This document shows positions 1 through 7,529 of a stretch of 37,658 bases of DNA, one piece after another. Both the position numbers and the translations under genes were made by a program. Under the pieces are notes generated by a model that was not told where the DNA came from, did no database searches, and saw only the letters and a list, made by a program, of their open reading frames with translations. Numbering within the stretch: position 1 is the first letter of the stretch; each line of letters begins with the position of its first letter. This DNA comes from a virus: IMG/VR virus record IMGVR_UViG_3300024985_000004, positions 1-37,658 of that record; one strand, given 5' to 3'.

Positions 1-33
1 ACACTGTCGCCCATACATTGCAGTAAAGCGGCT

Positions 34-114
34 TTGAATTCCGGACAAAATGCGCTTGAATTCCGGACGGGAATAAACGCATAAATGTCTTGAATATCGG
101 ACAGGAATAAACGC
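34..114 (+). repeat. Three direct repeats at the left edge, candidate transposase-binding sites
   Basis: Copies begin at 34, 56 and 90 with the core TTGAATTCCGGAC; the third reads TTGAATATCGGAC. Copies 2 and 3 also share the following GGAATAAACGC. The spacings are 22 and 34 bp. Copy 1 is matched by an inverted copy at 37524-37537. Three compact sites beside the dam end recall the R1-R3 sites of Mu next to mom, where transposase sites of about 22 bp cluster. An alternative is the repeated terminus of a neighbouring IS21-type element. The repeats overlap the end of the methylase gene. Confidence 0.6.
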
Positions 115-875
115 TACCAATTGCGAATAATTAACTCCTTTGCTGCTTTAACATTCTTCGCGCCACCTACCGTGTAATTAATCCCCACACTCTCCATCGT
201 TAAACCATCAAACGCCTGTCTCATTTCGGGAATATCGTTAACGGAAATAATCATCTTGCCAGCGATAGACTTAGCCAACGTAGACATAACATCGTATTGT
301 TCAAGATCGAATTCCACACCGTAACCTTCAGTGCCCCAATACGGTGGGTCAAGATAGAACAATGAATGGGGCCTGTCATAACGCTTAATACAACCATCCC
401 AAGTTAAGTGCTCAATATACGCCCGCGATAACCTTAAATGAGCTGCAGACAACTCCTCTTCAATTCGCAACAAATTTAGCCTGGGCGCGCTTGTTGTCGC
501 GGTACCGAAATGCTGGCTAGTCACCTTGGCCCCAAAGGCCATCTTTTGTAGATAATAAAAGCGGGCCGCCCTTTGAATATCCGTCAACGTTTCTTCAGGT
601 GTTGCCTTCAGCCAGGCGTAAATTTGTCGGCTTATTAACGCCCATTTAAACTGCCTTACAAACTCCTCCAAATGGTGTTTAACAACCCTATAAAGGTTGA
701 TCAACTCACCATTGATGTCATTTAGCACCTCAACGTCAGAAGGCGCTTTCATAAAGAATAATGCCGCGCCGCCTGCGAACGGTTCTACATAGCATTGATG
801 CTCAGGGAACAAAGGTAAAAGGCGTTTAGCCAGGCGGCGCTTACCACCGACCCACGGAATGATTGGAGTTGCCAT
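114..875 (-). CDS. Dam-type adenine-N6 DNA methyltransferase (D12 class)
   Basis: This predicted 253-residue enzyme transfers a methyl group from S-adenosylmethionine to adenine N6 in DNA. The D12-class landmarks are visible: an N-terminal WVGGKRRL element (8-15), the AdoMet-binding VEPFAGGAALFF motif (30-41) and the catalytic DPPY tetrad (176-179). The start at 875 is preferred because GAGG lies six bases upstream; an earlier ATG at 887 overlaps the stop of the Com-like gene. It is the last gene of the tail operon and sits where Mu carries mom, so it probably modifies phage DNA against host restriction. The target sequence cannot be read from the protein. No restriction partner is present. 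Confidence 0.9.
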   Translation of the reverse strand: MATPIIPWVGGKRRLAKRLLPLFPEHQCYVEPFAGGAALFFMKAPSDVEVLNDINGELINLYRVVKHHLEEFVRQFKWALISRQIYAWLKATPEETLTDIQRAARFYYLQKMAFGAKVTSQHFGTATTSAPRLNLLRIEEELSAAHLRLSRAYIEHLTWDGCIKRYDRPHSLFYLDPPYWGTEGYGVEFDLEQYDVMSTLAKSIAGKMIISVNDIPEMRQAFDGLTMESVGINYTVGGAKNVKAAKELIIRNW

Positions 876-883
876 GTTAAACC

Positions 884-1033
884 TCATTGTTCGATGCTCT
901 TGGCATTCTGAATTAGAGGCTCGGTGGCCTTCAGTTGATTTAAATGCCCACAACGTGAGCACTTTATAGATAGGCGGGTAAATTCCGCTTCTGCTAATTT
1001 TTTACAGCACTGCTTACAACGCACAACTAACAT
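884..1033 (-). CDS. com: Com-like zinc-finger translational regulator
   Basis: This 49-residue protein has a CxxC pair near the N terminus (C6, C9, with C10) and a second CxxC pair (C25, C28) followed by H30. That is the arrangement of Mu Com. In Mu, Com binds the com-mom mRNA and opens the mom ribosome-binding site. Here the gene ends eight bases before the preferred start of the Dam-type methylase and overlaps an alternative ATG through ATGA, copying the com-mom arrangement. The Cys pattern, size and position make the call good. Control of the dam start is inference. Confidence 0.75.
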   Translation of the reverse strand: MLVVRCKQCCKKLAEAEFTRLSIKCSRCGHLNQLKATEPLIQNAKSIEQ

Positions 1034-1164
1034 AATTGCTACTCTGCTCTATCCTTAACATCGCTGTGTACACAGTGCGGTGTCTAGGCCAAACGCAGGA
1101 TCAAGCTGCCGATGGTGGCCGTTGAAAGTGCACTAACACTAACAACGGTCACACCGTTTTTTAC

Positions 1165-1854
1165 CTACCAAACAACTGCTTCAAGCGCGACCAAATCATC
1201 GCCTGCAGCCGCTAACGCAGCCATCTTAGTATCTAAATGATTGAGCGAATCAGTAATGTGCGCATCAACCGCTAAACCCACCGCGATAATTTGCGCAGCC
1301 GTATGATCGACCCTTGACCAAACACCCGCAGCATCTTGGCACTTGAACGAATAAGGCTCACCGCTGGCACCCAGCGCCTGCGCTTTAGCAAATCGTGCTG
1401 ATAAAAAATTTTGGTCGTTGCGAGTTGATGGGTATTTATGCACGCTACCTAACGCACCGCAATCGACACCCGCAATAATTTGCGCTTCGCAAGCCTGGCT
1501 AAGCTGTGAAATTTTTGCACTACGTACTTTAACGGCGTCGAGTACCCAGTCGATACCACCCCATGAATGCAATGCACTTGGCTTTTTAATGGATGTAAAT
1601 CCAGATGGCAACGGACCGAGATCGGCATGATCAGATGGGATACCCGTTGCCGTGTCATAAATAGTGCCGCGATGGTCTGCAACATTTAACCAATCATTGT
1701 TTGTTAATACAGGCCATGTCCCAGCAGTAAATATAGGTTTTTTAGGCGACGATTTTTCCGGCGTTATGTAATCCCCAGGAGACTTTGGGTTTTCCTGGGC
1801 ATCGTACTCGCAAGTAAATTCGTTTTTACTATTATGTAAATAAAAAGTTTTCAA
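1165..1854 (-). CDS. Tail fibre accessory protein with DUF4376-like domain
   Basis: This 229-residue protein is probably a tail fibre component or fibre-assembly protein. The C-terminal half (about 100-215) looks like DUF4376, with a helical run of Ala-rich segments and a conserved-looking DQNFLSARFAKA block. The N-terminal half contains Trp- and Gly-rich fibre-like sequence. The start is TTG, supported by AGGAGG six bases upstream. It follows the collar fibre gene by nine bases. After its amber stop the frame stays open for 26 codons (1086-1164), so a short readthrough extension is possible. Its role in host recognition is inferred from position. Confidence 0.65.
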   Translation of the reverse strand: MKTFYLHNSKNEFTCEYDAQENPKSPGDYITPEKSSPKKPIFTAGTWPVLTNNDWLNVADHRGTIYDTATGIPSDHADLGPLPSGFTSIKKPSALHSWGGIDWVLDAVKVRSAKISQLSQACEAQIIAGVDCGALGSVHKYPSTRNDQNFLSARFAKAQALGASGEPYSFKCQDAAGVWSRVDHTAAQIIAVGLAVDAHITDSLNHLDTKMAALAAAGDDLVALEAVVW

Positions 1855-1863
1855 AAGCCCTCC

Positions 1864-2862
1864 TTAAAATGAAACATAAAATTTTACACGGCGACCAGCA
1901 GCCAGGTTGTATGACCCACCCGTATATGATGTTGCGGTACCCAGCACAGTAGAAACACCAGCATCCCCCTCATCAGAGCCATCATGCGTTAAACCCTGCC
2001 CAGCAAATGTCAACCGGTTAAACATTAGATGAGCATGCGAAATAACCTGACCTACACTCAACGCCCCCACCACACCAGCACCTACAGCAATCGCAGCAAG
2101 CCCATCTTCAAAAAATGGCAGCCCAAACGTTGACGCACCATCGCCTGCACCCCATACAGTACCTATCGCTGCAAATAAATCCGCATACGTAGATCGAGAA
2201 ACATTCATGACTACAGTAGCGAGCTGCAAATAATCACCCACCGGAGCCCCTCCGCCCGCAAACGCAATTACTTCGCCAGCAGGCCGCTTTGGTACTACGA
2301 TTACACCCTTCGCTGGATTATTTAAAACCCACTTATCCAACGTTAAATCATATTGCAACGATGCCCAATAGCCCGCCCCAGCAATATCCCCTACAGCTAT
2401 TGGCAAGTTGTTACCCTTGACAATTGTTTTAGCAGCAATAGTCCCGTTATTAGGTGTAAATGTTGGCGTAGTTGTTGTATTAGCAGCCAAGCAGCGCACA
2501 TACAACACCATGCCATGTGACGCCGCCAAATCTGTAATGGCCGGGAAAAATCCAGCCACAATGGCATTGGCAGAACCCACAACACTGGCATCAGCAATTT
2601 TATAATCATCAAACTGCACAGCTGTTTTAGTCGCATAGTCACCAGCCGGATTAATGGATGCGAATTTGGCTTGTAATGCCTGTAGCAACTGGCTGTTATC
2701 TGCTTTACTTAGCGCCAAGCCCGCCCACTCAATGACGTTGCTTAACTCCATCTGCAACGCATTCATAAAATCGGCAGTAATTTCCGTAGGGGGGCGATTT
2801 ATCAGCGCATCCTCCATTACAAACATGTGCCCGAGATGCCCCGCGCCATCAATCTTGTGCAT
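1864..2862 (-). CDS. Tail fibre / tail collar domain protein
   Basis: This 332-residue protein is the likely receptor-contacting tail fibre. The N terminus (MHKIDGAGHLGHMFV) is typical of Mu-like fibre proteins that attach to the baseplate. The C-terminal third contains a collar-like segment with PVGDYLQLA and LFAAIGTVWGAGDGASTFGLP, the pattern of phage tail collar domains. The start at 2862 is chosen over upstream codons because GGAGAGG precedes it at good spacing. It overlaps the end of the gp48-like gene by 14 bases. Receptor specificity cannot be inferred. Confidence 0.85.
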   Translation of the reverse strand: MHKIDGAGHLGHMFVMEDALINRPPTEITADFMNALQMELSNVIEWAGLALSKADNSQLLQALQAKFASINPAGDYATKTAVQFDDYKIADASVVGSANAIVAGFFPAITDLAASHGMVLYVRCLAANTTTTPTFTPNNGTIAAKTIVKGNNLPIAVGDIAGAGYWASLQYDLTLDKWVLNNPAKGVIVVPKRPAGEVIAFAGGGAPVGDYLQLATVVMNVSRSTYADLFAAIGTVWGAGDGASTFGLPFFEDGLAAIAVGAGVVGALSVGQVISHAHLMFNRLTFAGQGLTHDGSDEGDAGVSTVLGTATSYTGGSYNLAAGRRVKFYVSF

Positions 2863-3427
2863 AGTTAACCTCTCCACCGCTGCCGGTGATGTCCTCAAAC
2901 CATAAATAAACATGCGCTTGCTTAAACGCTTTAAGTACTGCCCATAACAAACGGGGTGGCACTACGGAGCGGTAATAACGCACTCGTAAAATATAACGGC
3001 TCCGTGAGCTAAATAAACTGCTGCCGACCGTACTACCTACCCGAAACGGCCCCACCAAATGATCAACTTGCACCAACGGCACCGGAAACGTTGTCGCGGG
3101 TGCGGCACTGCTCCAAAGCCTATCTCCAACGCAGCTACCTACTGCAAACATCTTACGGGGCATAGCCTCAGCGATGCCCGCAACTGCTTGATTAGCCACT
3201 TGCCGATAGGTGCTGATATGCCAGTTGGCAATAGTTGGACGATGGGTTTCGACGGCATTATCTAAAACAGCCTGTGTTGCAGCATCAACGCGAGCCAACT
3301 CTTGACCGGTGCCCTGCAGCATCGCAAAACCAACGCCGCCGTCGGGCCAGTCCCACGCCGCGCCCGGTGGCAACAAGGCTTTTAGCGCCTTGGCATACTC
3401 ATCGGCATCATGCGGATTGATCTGCAT
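2849..3427 (-). CDS. Mu gp48-like baseplate / tail protein (DUF2313)
   Basis: This 192-residue protein fits the DUF2313 family (Mu gp48, YmfQ-like), a baseplate protein that joins the baseplate to the fibres. The N terminus, with ADEYAKALKALLPPGAAWDWP, is the family signature. The start ATG at 3427 overlaps the stop of the baseplate J gene as TGATG; a GTG nine bases earlier is possible. It follows J and precedes the fibre gene, as in Mu. Confidence 0.88.
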   Translation of the reverse strand: MQINPHDADEYAKALKALLPPGAAWDWPDGGVGFAMLQGTGQELARVDAATQAVLDNAVETHRPTIANWHISTYRQVANQAVAGIAEAMPRKMFAVGSCVGDRLWSSAAPATTFPVPLVQVDHLVGPFRVGSTVGSSLFSSRSRYILRVRYYRSVVPPRLLWAVLKAFKQAHVYLWFEDITGSGGEVNYAQD

Positions 3428-4473
3428 CACGACCACTGCACCGGATTGAGTACAAAAAGCTCGCCCGGCCCAACAGCTATGTCAGCCAGCGGTAACAGGC
3501 GGGTATATTGCTGGGTAACTGTGGCAATGGCTGCATCAATCTCCGCCATTGTTAGTTGTGATGTCTCAGTAGCCTCGGATAATACTAATGCCTGCAGCGC
3601 GGCTGAAATAGCTGATCGATTAGCGCCGCTATCAAAGCCCGGCAATAAGGCAATCATAATATCGACGGCTTTTAAAAGTGGGCTGGTGACTCGCCAGTCG
3701 GCAGTCGCCGGGGCAATGCCATTAAAATAGCTTGCAACAGCGGCTAATACCGCCGGGGTTGGCAGGCGATCAGTCAAGCCATTGCAAATAGGCCGCACAA
3801 CGACAGTGCCTATGCCTAAAACATGCGGTTGTACCAGCGCGCCGGTGACAGATGGATGGGCCGTTTTAGCCCAAAATCGATAGTCTTCAGCTTTGCCGGA
3901 TCGTCCACCGCGTTGCACCATCACGCGCCACTCATCGGCGACCCGCACCCGCCATGCTTCCAGCGTTTCTTCAGCCGCTCCGCCGGTTAATCCAGAGCCA
4001 TTAACAGTCAATGTGCTATTAACACCCGGTACCGGATCTACTAACGCTAAAGTTTGGCCCGCCAGCAAATTACCGGCTGCACCAGGGGTAAGACAACGCA
4101 CCGTGGCCGCAGTAGACCCAGCACCCAACGTTACTGCCGCCAATACCGTGTAATCCAGCCCGTTTTGGCCGCGCAATAGTGTATTAGCCAGCAGATCAGT
4201 CCCTGCGGTACCGGTAGCCAATACCACACCGCTGGCCAATGAGGCCGCTAATCGATCCACGCCATATAATGCCGCCCAATCAAACAAGCGCTCCAGCTCA
4301 CACGTCAGCGGGCTGCACTGCGCATCAATCCAATCTAAATAGCCATGCTGACTATGACAGGCCCGTGCCCATGCCGCAGACAACGGGACGCGCAATACCG
4401 CTGGCATAGCAGCCAGATCGGTTTCAATGCGGGTTTTTAATGCGTCGTAAGAGGGGCGGGCGTAAATAGTCAT
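3427..4473 (-). CDS. Baseplate J-like protein (Mu gp47)
   Basis: This 348-residue protein is the baseplate J/gp47 wedge component of the contractile tail. Recognisable parts are the N-terminal MTIYARPSYDALKTRIETDL, the central GTAGTDLLANTLLRGQNGLDY stretch, and GEETLEAWRVRV-like sequence (here AAEETLEAWRVRV) followed by KAEDYRFWA. Those last two blocks are hallmarks of the family. Its start overlaps the gp46 stop by four bases, indicating coupled translation. Confidence 0.93.
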   Translation of the reverse strand: MTIYARPSYDALKTRIETDLAAMPAVLRVPLSAAWARACHSQHGYLDWIDAQCSPLTCELERLFDWAALYGVDRLAASLASGVVLATGTAGTDLLANTLLRGQNGLDYTVLAAVTLGAGSTAATVRCLTPGAAGNLLAGQTLALVDPVPGVNSTLTVNGSGLTGGAAEETLEAWRVRVADEWRVMVQRGGRSGKAEDYRFWAKTAHPSVTGALVQPHVLGIGTVVVRPICNGLTDRLPTPAVLAAVASYFNGIAPATADWRVTSPLLKAVDIMIALLPGFDSGANRSAISAALQALVLSEATETSQLTMAEIDAAIATVTQQYTRLLPLADIAVGPGELFVLNPVQWS

Positions 4474-4874
4474 AATGCCGTGCTGAATAAAAACTTTGTG
4501 CCATTGTGCAATCCAGCGATGTCTATAAACAGGCTGGAAACGCTTCCCGGCGGGGCGAGTCGCTCTGTGACAACAACATCGGATAACGCCGGGCTGTGAC
4601 TTTGCAGGGCTTGTTGCACCATGTTTAGCGCCTCACGTCGAGCGGCCGGGCTTAACCCTTGTCTGCGCACATGCCAAATGCCGCACCCCGCGTCAGCATT
4701 CGCCCACCAGCCGCGCCGGGTAAATCGGTCAGGGGCTCGGTTAATAGGTGCCTCAGCATCGGTAAAAAGCACTGTATATATAAGAGTGGCTACCGCAGTA
4801 TCGGTGTCGGTTTGCACTGGATCAGCAAACACCAGGTCAAACACGCCATTATCAAATTGCACTAAATTCAGCAT
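4470..4874 (-). CDS. Mu gp46-like baseplate protein (GP46 family)
   Basis: This 134-residue protein matches the phage GP46 family, a gp25-related baseplate wedge component. The TATLIYTVLFTDAEAP and DRFTRRGWWANADAGCGIWHVRR blocks are typical. It lies between the spike gp45 (one base apart) and baseplate J (four-base overlap), the Mu order. An imperfect copy of the late-operon palindrome lies inside its coding sequence at about 4534-4554, probably by chance. Confidence 0.9.
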   Translation of the reverse strand: MLNLVQFDNGVFDLVFADPVQTDTDTAVATLIYTVLFTDAEAPINRAPDRFTRRGWWANADAGCGIWHVRRQGLSPAARREALNMVQQALQSHSPALSDVVVTERLAPPGSVSSLFIDIAGLHNGTKFLFSTAL

Positions 4875-5369
4875 TTAATTAACCCCGCTAGTCGGTGAGC
4901 CAGCCGCCGCGCTGGTGTGGGTATGGGTATCACTGACGTTTTTACCGTTAACGGTCAGCCCGCCGATAATCTCAACATCGCCGCCCACCTTCAGGTTTTG
5001 TTTAGTCTCTACCAGCGGGCTATCAATCAGCACTTTCGTAGTCGCTTTAACCTCAATATTGCCATCACGTTTTATGGCCACATAATTGCCCTGGTCATCA
5101 TGCAGGGCTACCTCGCCGCCGACCAGGTCCATTTGATATTGCTTATCGCCCACCACTAACGCCACACCATACGAGCGATCACCAGACGGAAACACGATAT
5201 ACGCCTGACAACCCGCCAATGGCCTGCTGCTAAAGCCGTAGGGCTCAACCCGGCGCACGTTGTTTAGCACCTCGCCATCCAGCACTTTTACTTGCACTTT
5301 GTCAGCGCTTACCAGTGTGGCCACACCGTGGCCAATCATTAATTGCAGCCTATTCCAAATCTGTCTCAT
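4875..5369 (-). CDS. Baseplate spike / assembly protein gpV (Mu gp45)
   Basis: This 164-residue protein is the membrane-piercing central spike. An N-terminal OB-fold-like part is followed by short beta repeats (LVGGEVALHDDQGNYVAIK, then LKVGGDVEIIGGLTVNG) of the beta-helical needle. Near the tip the HTH pair H149 and H151 matches the HxH iron-binding motif known from P2 gpV and Mu gp45. It overlaps gp44 by four bases. Confidence 0.93.
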   Translation of the reverse strand: MRQIWNRLQLMIGHGVATLVSADKVQVKVLDGEVLNNVRRVEPYGFSSRPLAGCQAYIVFPSGDRSYGVALVVGDKQYQMDLVGGEVALHDDQGNYVAIKRDGNIEVKATTKVLIDSPLVETKQNLKVGGDVEIIGGLTVNGKNVSDTHTHTSAAAGSPTSGVN

Positions 5370-6376
5370 TTTTTCACCCGCTTTTTGCTAACGCCTTTCT
5401 TGCCGGTTTTTTTAGCATCGCCTTCAAACGCCTGGCGGTGCATTACCTGCAATTGGGTGGTCGTGCCGTTGTGGTCGTCCTGGGTAAAACTACGCTCACC
5501 GATTAAAAACACACCGTCGATACCCTCTTCAGGGATGATCACCCGCACTTGAGTATTAATCGCCCACAGGCCACCTGCATGCGTCCAGCCCACCACATCC
5601 AGCTCGATGCGGTGCGCTCTGGCCAGACGGCGATTACGCTCCAGCAACGCGCGCCGATCACTGCCGCCTTGGCCTTGGCCATAACGATCGGCAACAATCT
5701 GCATCGGGCGATAATGGGTAATCCCTTCGTCTTTTACTTTGCCATTGATGGCTACATCGTTTTCATAGTCATAGCCCTTAACCCAGTATTCGGAGTGCCG
5801 GAGCTTAAATTCATCAACTACGTCATAACGCTTGATATGCACACCATATATAAGAGTAGCGACCGGCGCGGCATTAGTCGGCGGCGTTAATACCAGTCCG
5901 CCATCTGGAGACGGGTGCAATAGCATGTTAGAGGCCCGCGCGGCATTAATCAGCGCGTTGGCAGGGGCTTCAGATTGCATGGCAAAATCAGGCACCACCG
6001 CCGTATCACCAACGATCTTTACAGGCACTTTAAACGCGCTACAAAGCTTGTTCGCAATCTCGCCCAGCTTTAATCCGGACAGCGTTACCGAGTATTGGCT
6101 GTCCACCAACTCGCGGGCCAACGAGCGCGCATCAATGCTAATGGTATGGCTGTTGGCATCAACCGACCGGCGCACCACATCAGGCCGCACCGTGGCCACC
6201 AACACCCCATCAATCAATACCTCAACGACGGTGCTGGCTGACAACCCCAATGACTCACCGGTACCAGGGCGGGTAATCGATAGCCGTACCGTCGCGCTCA
6301 TATCATCAACCGACTCACTAATTGACACTTTTTGCCAATACCCATAGCGCTTGCCATTAAACCGCAACTCAACCAT
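5366..6376 (-). CDS. Mu gp44-like baseplate hub protein (gene P, late control D family)
   Basis: This 336-residue protein corresponds to Mu gp44/P, the trimeric hub on which the spike sits. It starts MVELRFNGKRYGYWQKVSISESVDDM, the expected opening strand and DUF pattern. It contains the typical NAARASNMLLHPSPDGGLVL and WVKGYDYE segments and ends in a Lys-rich tail. It overlaps gp43 by eight bases and gp45 by four. Length matches the family. Confidence 0.92.
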   Translation of the reverse strand: MVELRFNGKRYGYWQKVSISESVDDMSATVRLSITRPGTGESLGLSASTVVEVLIDGVLVATVRPDVVRRSVDANSHTISIDARSLARELVDSQYSVTLSGLKLGEIANKLCSAFKVPVKIVGDTAVVPDFAMQSEAPANALINAARASNMLLHPSPDGGLVLTPPTNAAPVATLIYGVHIKRYDVVDEFKLRHSEYWVKGYDYENDVAINGKVKDEGITHYRPMQIVADRYGQGQGGSDRRALLERNRRLARAHRIELDVVGWTHAGGLWAINTQVRVIIPEEGIDGVFLIGERSFTQDDHNGTTTQLQVMHRQAFEGDAKKTGKKGVSKKRVKK

Positions 6377-7529
6377 TGACGCGCCCCTGCATAAATAGCG
6401 GGTGCCGCACGGCGTTACGGGCTAACAACACCGCCTCATCAACCTCCAGCAAATGCGCCAATAGCGTGGCAGGCAGGGGGTTAATCACATCGCGCACCAC
6501 GGCCGGGTTTAATTCTTGTGCTAACAGCGCCTCACGCAATGCAGCGCGGGCATCCACCGCCGCCTGAAATACTGCATCGGGCAGACTAGGCAACAATGCC
6601 TCAAAAGCAGCATCGACACTGGCCAGGGCTGCGTCTCTATCCGCCTCAGAGCGGTAATCAGTCAACGCCACTTGCGCTGCCGCCATCACTAACAAACGGC
6701 TTTGCAACGCTGATTGTTGTTGTAAATTACGCCGCACTGCACCGTCGGTTAGTCCAGCGGTAACAGCGCTATTAGTCGTGGCCAGCGTGCATAGCCGCGA
6801 CACTACGCGCGGCCGGTCGGTATCAGCAACATCAACATCGTCGGCACTGGCACCAAAGCTGTTCATCAGCCCACGCAGTGCGTTGGCATACGCGCCTGGC
6901 ATGCCCATTAGCGTGCCGATATCGCCTTTAATGCCGGTGATCACCCCCATAATTTGCTGGGCATAGGTCAATGGCAAGCTGGCAAGGGCAATCACCGTGC
7001 GCACTACTTCCAGCTGGCGTTGCACGGCGGCGATAAATGCTGTCATGCCGTCGTCGTTCATTTCCTCCGGATTAAAATCATCCTCGGCCGCATCACCAAG
7101 CACATGCGTGCGATCGACAGCCACATCAACCTTGTCAGGCTCAACCCCGAATGGCTGCTCGCCGCCCGGCACAAAACTGATAGACAACGTGCAATAACCG
7201 TTTTTATCGCTGGACTCAGTCCGCGACCATTGCTGAGCACGCACCCATAATTGTCCCAACCAGGGATGCGTCAGCCAGGCCGGGCCGGATTCGTTGAGCT
7301 TGGCTAACAGCCCGTTGCACTCCAGGTCATACTGCGGGCCGGTAAAATAGGCGGTCAGTTGATACTCGCGGGCCTTGCCGCCCATATCTTCAACCAACGG
7401 ATCTTCTGCACCTGGGTACTCATGGACAACTAAACGGCGGCCATATTTGGCATCATGGCTATCGGTGCGAAATTCAAAGCCCCGGAAAGAGGCCGTGGCC
7501 CAGCGGTCTTGATAGGTTTGCTCAGCCAT
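6369..7529 (-). CDS. Mu gp43-like DNA circularisation / tail protein (gene N)
   Basis: This 386-residue protein belongs to the DNA circularisation N-terminal family (Mu N/gp43). The N terminus, with W..ASFRGFEFRTDSHDAKYGRRLVVHEYP and the following YFTGPQYDLECNGLL, is diagnostic. The C-terminal half is a helical region with a typical ARNAVRHPLF close to the end. In Mu it is a tail protein needed for assembly. It abuts the tape measure gene by one shared base. Confidence 0.93.
   Translation of the reverse strand: MAEQTYQDRWATASFRGFEFRTDSHDAKYGRRLVVHEYPGAEDPLVEDMGGKAREYQLTAYFTGPQYDLECNGLLAKLNESGPAWLTHPWLGQLWVRAQQWSRTESSDKNGYCTLSISFVPGGEQPFGVEPDKVDVAVDRTHVLGDAAEDDFNPEEMNDDGMTAFIAAVQRQLEVVRTVIALASLPLTYAQQIMGVITGIKGDIGTLMGMPGAYANALRGLMNSFGASADDVDVADTDRPRVVSRLCTLATTNSAVTAGLTDGAVRRNLQQQSALQSRLLVMAAAQVALTDYRSEADRDAALASVDAAFEALLPSLPDAVFQAAVDARAALREALLAQELNPAVVRDVINPLPATLLAHLLEVDEAVLLARNAVRHPLFMQGRVNG

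Noticed and set aside
4534-4554. Near-copy of the late palindrome inside the gp46-like gene
   Set aside because: It has a mismatch and lies deep in coding sequence with no gene start nearby; a chance match is likely. A weaker look-alike at about 9605-9618 was set aside for the same reason.
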